Source of the DNA: Kocuria sp. cx-455
GTDB taxonomy: Bacteria; Actinomycetota; Actinomycetes; Actinomycetales; Micrococcaceae
DNA: 64,000 bases
NCBI RefSeq assembly: GCF_014698015.1
Contig: NZ_JACXBS010000001.1
Span: forward strand, 310,001-374,000
Reading direction: 5' to 3'
The notes beneath the pieces were generated by a model that did not search any database, was not told the origin of the DNA, and saw only the letters and a program-made list of their open reading frames with translations. The position numbers were made by a program, and so were the translations under genes. Shown here one piece after another: positions 62,211-64,000 of the stretch. Position 1 is the first letter of the stretch. Every line of letters begins with the position of its first letter.

Positions 62211-62226
62211 CTGACCGAATGGTCGT
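62211..62226 (-). promoter_or_regulatory. PaaR operator at the transporter gene
   Basis: CTGACCGAATGGTCGT, 55 bases before the start of the MHS transporter; matches the consensus in both outer halves. Confidence 0.55.
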
Positions 62227-62400
62227 TGGATTAGATACTACTGGCTATCGTGACTCGCGTCACTAGCTGTGCAGAAAAAGTATCAACGGTGACCAAGAAG
62301 TTGTCAAAGTTTTGACAAAAGTATGTCGGCGCCCAGTCTGCGGGCGCTGCTCACCAGGCCCCTTCCCTGAACGCCGGGCCCGCCACCCGTAGGCGCCCAG

Positions 62401-62464
62401 CCATTTCATGCGGCCTTACTGCAGGGTAGGCCGGCCTACCCTGCAGTAAGGCCGGATCAAATGG
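62401..62464. repeat. 64-bp palindromic element, copy 1
   Basis: Begins CCATTTCATG and ends ATCAAATGG. Its centre (62412-62453) is a perfect 42-bp palindrome with 21-base arms. About 54 of 64 bases match copy 2 at 63554-63617, in the same orientation. Confidence 0.9.
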
Positions 62465-62482
62465 TTCTGCCCACTGACCCGG

Positions 62483-63463
62483 CTAGCGCAACTGTTCAGC
62501 CAGCCAGCCCAGCCATTGCGCCCGGCGGTCGGGCTGCTTGAGGTCCTCCCAGGTCAAAACTCGGACCTTCCACCCGGCTTCGCGAAATCGTTCGAGTCTG
62601 TAGTTCTCGTCCCGGTAGGTCCGGATGTCGACTGCGTGGTCGTTGCTGTTGTACTCCAAGGCGGTGCGTTTGGCTGTCCAGGCGAGGTCCGGAAAACGTT
62701 CCTTGCCGTCCAGCATCACCAACGGATTCATGCTGGGCGGAGGGAAGCCGTTCTTCAGAACCAGCAGCCGGGTCAAAGTCTCGGCGGAGGACCAGGTTCG
62801 TTCCACCGCGTGGCTCAGAAGCCTGGCGATCCGTTCCGCAGACCGAGAGCGCGGAGGAAGTAAAGAAAGTGCCCGAATGATTTCCTCGCGATCGAAGGGT
62901 TTTAACCAGATCCTCTCGGTGACCTGCATCCGGTGCGCCAGCAGATAGTCCAGGCAGGCAATAATTCGCCACGACGACAGATACGGCGCCGCCACGGCGA
63001 GCGCCTCGATGGGATGGGTGAGTGCGCAACCCGAGGGTCCCACAAGCGGGTTCAGCCCGTAGGACTTGGTGAGCCTGGCGCCGCCCAGTTCCGAGGTGGG
63101 CCTGTAGTACTTCCACGCCAGATGAGGCGCGGTCATGGCGCTCGCAAGGGCCCGTCCTCGCGGAGGGGGTGCGTGTCCGAGCGTCGTATTGACCCAGTGT
63201 TGAGTGGAGCCAGCGGGCAGGTTGTACAACCGCAATGCGTGAAGACCGGTGATCGGCAAGCCGCTCATGCCCTGTCGGAAATGCCGGTGCAACAGCAAGG
63301 TGTGCATGGCCGGTTCGTAGTGCTCCGGTTTGCGGAACCAGTACCCGCGCGTCAACCGCGCCATGGTGGGGTCAGCACTGAGTTGATGGGCGCGCAAACC
63401 CCATGCGGCTGTCGGCAACACGTCTGGCAGCGGAGCGAGACTCAGGGCGCGAGCGGCTTTCAT
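62483..63463 (-). CDS. Protein with C-terminal Vsr/DUF559-like nuclease domain
   Basis: 326-residue protein. The N-terminal two thirds resemble the winged-helix/AbiEi-type proteins frequent in actinobacteria (LTRGYWFRKPEHYEP, GLHALRLYNLP). The C-terminal part (about 245-320) reads FPDLAWTAKRTALEYNSNDH and RDENYRLERFREAGWKVRVL, the D-ExN and basic elements of Vsr/DUF559-like PD-(D/E)xK domains. Function not known. It is bracketed on both sides by copies of a 64-bp palindromic element. Confidence 0.7.
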   Translation of the reverse strand: MKAARALSLAPLPDVLPTAAWGLRAHQLSADPTMARLTRGYWFRKPEHYEPAMHTLLLHRHFRQGMSGLPITGLHALRLYNLPAGSTQHWVNTTLGHAPPPRGRALASAMTAPHLAWKYYRPTSELGGARLTKSYGLNPLVGPSGCALTHPIEALAVAAPYLSSWRIIACLDYLLAHRMQVTERIWLKPFDREEIIRALSLLPPRSRSAERIARLLSHAVERTWSSAETLTRLLVLKNGFPPPSMNPLVMLDGKERFPDLAWTAKRTALEYNSNDHAVDIRTYRDENYRLERFREAGWKVRVLTWEDLKQPDRRAQWLGWLAEQLR

Positions 63464-63553
63464 GACCGCGACTGTAGGCGGTCACCCAATCCGGCGGTCC
63501 GGGTTATCCACAGGCGCCCTCGTTGGGTTCGGCCACAACGGGTTGAGGCCGCG

Positions 63554-63617
63554 CCATTTCATCCGGCCTTACTGCATGGTAGGTCGGGTTACTTTGCCGT
63601 AAGGCAGCATCAAATGG
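63554..63617. repeat. 64-bp palindromic element, copy 2
   Basis: Same ends as copy 1 (CCATTTCAT ... ATCAAATGG) but the central palindrome is imperfect through about ten substitutions. Lies just upstream of the nuclease-domain gene. Confidence 0.85.
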
Positions 63618-63666
63618 TGATGACGGCACGGTCCACGGTGACGCTGGCGGGCGCGATGAAAGCGGC

Positions 63667-63704
63667 GCGAGCGGCGTCGTCGGCGAACCAACGACGCCGC
63701 TCGC
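63667..63704. terminator. Terminator after the MetE-like gene
   Basis: Perfect 14-bp stem GCGAGCGGCGTCGT / ACGACGCCGCTCGC with a 10-base loop, nine bases after the stop codon on the minus strand. Confidence 0.8.
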
Positions 63705-63712
63705 GAACCTTG

Positions 63713-64000
63713 CTAGAACAAGCGCTCGGTCGCGAGGCGCGCGCCGTCGACCAGGGAATCGAGCTTGGCCAGCGCGATCGAGGGGTGGAGGCGACCGCCC
63801 AGGCCGCAGTCGGTGGAGGCAATGACGTTTTCGCGGCCCACCACGGATGCGTACTGCTCGATGCGGTCGGCGACGAGTTCGGGGTGCTCCACCACGTTGG
63901 TCGAGTGGGAGACGAAGCCGGGGTAGACCACCTTGCCCTCGGGGAGCGTGTGGTCCTTCCAGACCTTCCACTCGTGGCCGTGGCGGGGGCTGGACGCCTC
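63713..64000 (-). CDS. MetE-like cobalamin-independent methionine synthase family protein, C-terminal part
   Basis: About 95 residues of the C-terminus; the gene runs off the right edge. PGFVSHSTNVVEHPELVADR and NVIASTDCGLGGR match the end of the methionine synthase II/UROD-like barrel, where the Cys in TDCGLG is a zinc ligand. The protein is of the shorter single-domain family that transfers methyl groups between folate or other donors and thiols; the exact reaction cannot be told from this part. Confidence 0.82.
   Translation of the reverse strand, partial: EASSPRHGHEWKVWKDHTLPEGKVVYPGFVSHSTNVVEHPELVADRIEQYASVVGRENVIASTDCGLGGRLHPSIALAKLDSLVDGARLATERLF

Larger units (their letters stand above)
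62157..62482. other. 326-base gap upstream of the transporter
   Basis: It holds the transporter's promoter region with its operator, an AT-richer stretch (62270-62330) and the first 64-bp palindromic element (62401-62464). No gene is seen. Confidence 0.6.

Overview
The window looks like chromosome of a high-GC actinobacterium, most like Micrococcaceae (Kocuria/Arthrobacter relatives). The grounds are the GC-rich coding, frequent GTG starts, TAGAAT/TAGACT-type -10 boxes close to start codons, and a housekeeping backbone (pyrE, SpoU methyltransferase, fba, DUF3151, purA) that I recall as a conserved run in these genera. The genus cannot be fixed from the sequence alone.

Region 1 (1-6.0 kb): zinc-independent quinone oxidoreductase, EamA transporter, a TetR C-terminal remnant, tdk, pyrE, a SpoU RNA methyltransferase, then a TetR regulator with its own palindromic operator and an overlapping membrane protein.

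Region 2 (6.2-21.3 kb), the most interesting part: a RiPP biosynthetic island inserted between the SpoU gene and fba. In order it holds two small unknown proteins, an ABC exporter pair, a YcaO cyclodehydratase, a stand-alone ThiF/E1-like partner, a fusion of a leader-binding winged helix, a ThiF-like domain and a SagB-type azoline dehydrogenase, a second nitroreductase-like protein, three short precursor peptides that share a leader box (L-S/F-A-E/A-DLD) and a core SCPxS(S/T)A, a PqqD-M50 metalloprotease, and a split LanB dehydratase (glutamylation plus elimination proteins). No separate [4+2] pyridine synthase is present, so the predicted product is a goadsporin-like linear azole peptide with dehydroamino acids rather than a macrocyclic thiopeptide. 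A response regulator and a histidine kinase flank a 64-residue secreted peptide next to the cluster.

Region 3 (21.4-39.9 kb): fba, an M20 amidohydrolase with an AbgT transporter, DUF3151, a lipoprotein, alanine dehydrogenase, two amino acid permeases, purA, a surface-protein/sortase/ECF sigma/anti-sigma operon, two DUF202 proteins, a DUF4190 protein, an M13 peptidase and a formate/nitrite-type channel.

Region 4 (39.9-62.2 kb): a nearly complete aerobic phenylacetate pathway: paaG-like isomerase/hydratase, paaABCDE, paaI, paaK, a TetR regulator (PaaR), paaZ, a second thioesterase, paaH, a hydratase, a paaJ-type thiolase and an MHS-family transporter. At least five of the promoters carry one operator family (CTGACCGNNCGNTCAG-like). 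aceA with its divergent ramB regulator, and an RraA-type aldolase, sit inside this block, as expected for use of the acetyl-CoA and succinyl-CoA released. The block is broken by a foreign-looking patch (47.5-49.8 kb) with four 23-bp tandem repeats, an AAA/DUF4143 ATPase, a decayed IS481 transposase end and a 13-C homopolymer inside a broken reading frame.

Region 5 (62.4-64 kb): a Vsr/DUF559-like nuclease-domain protein bracketed by two 64-bp palindromic elements, and the C-terminal end of a MetE-like methyltransferase that runs off the window.
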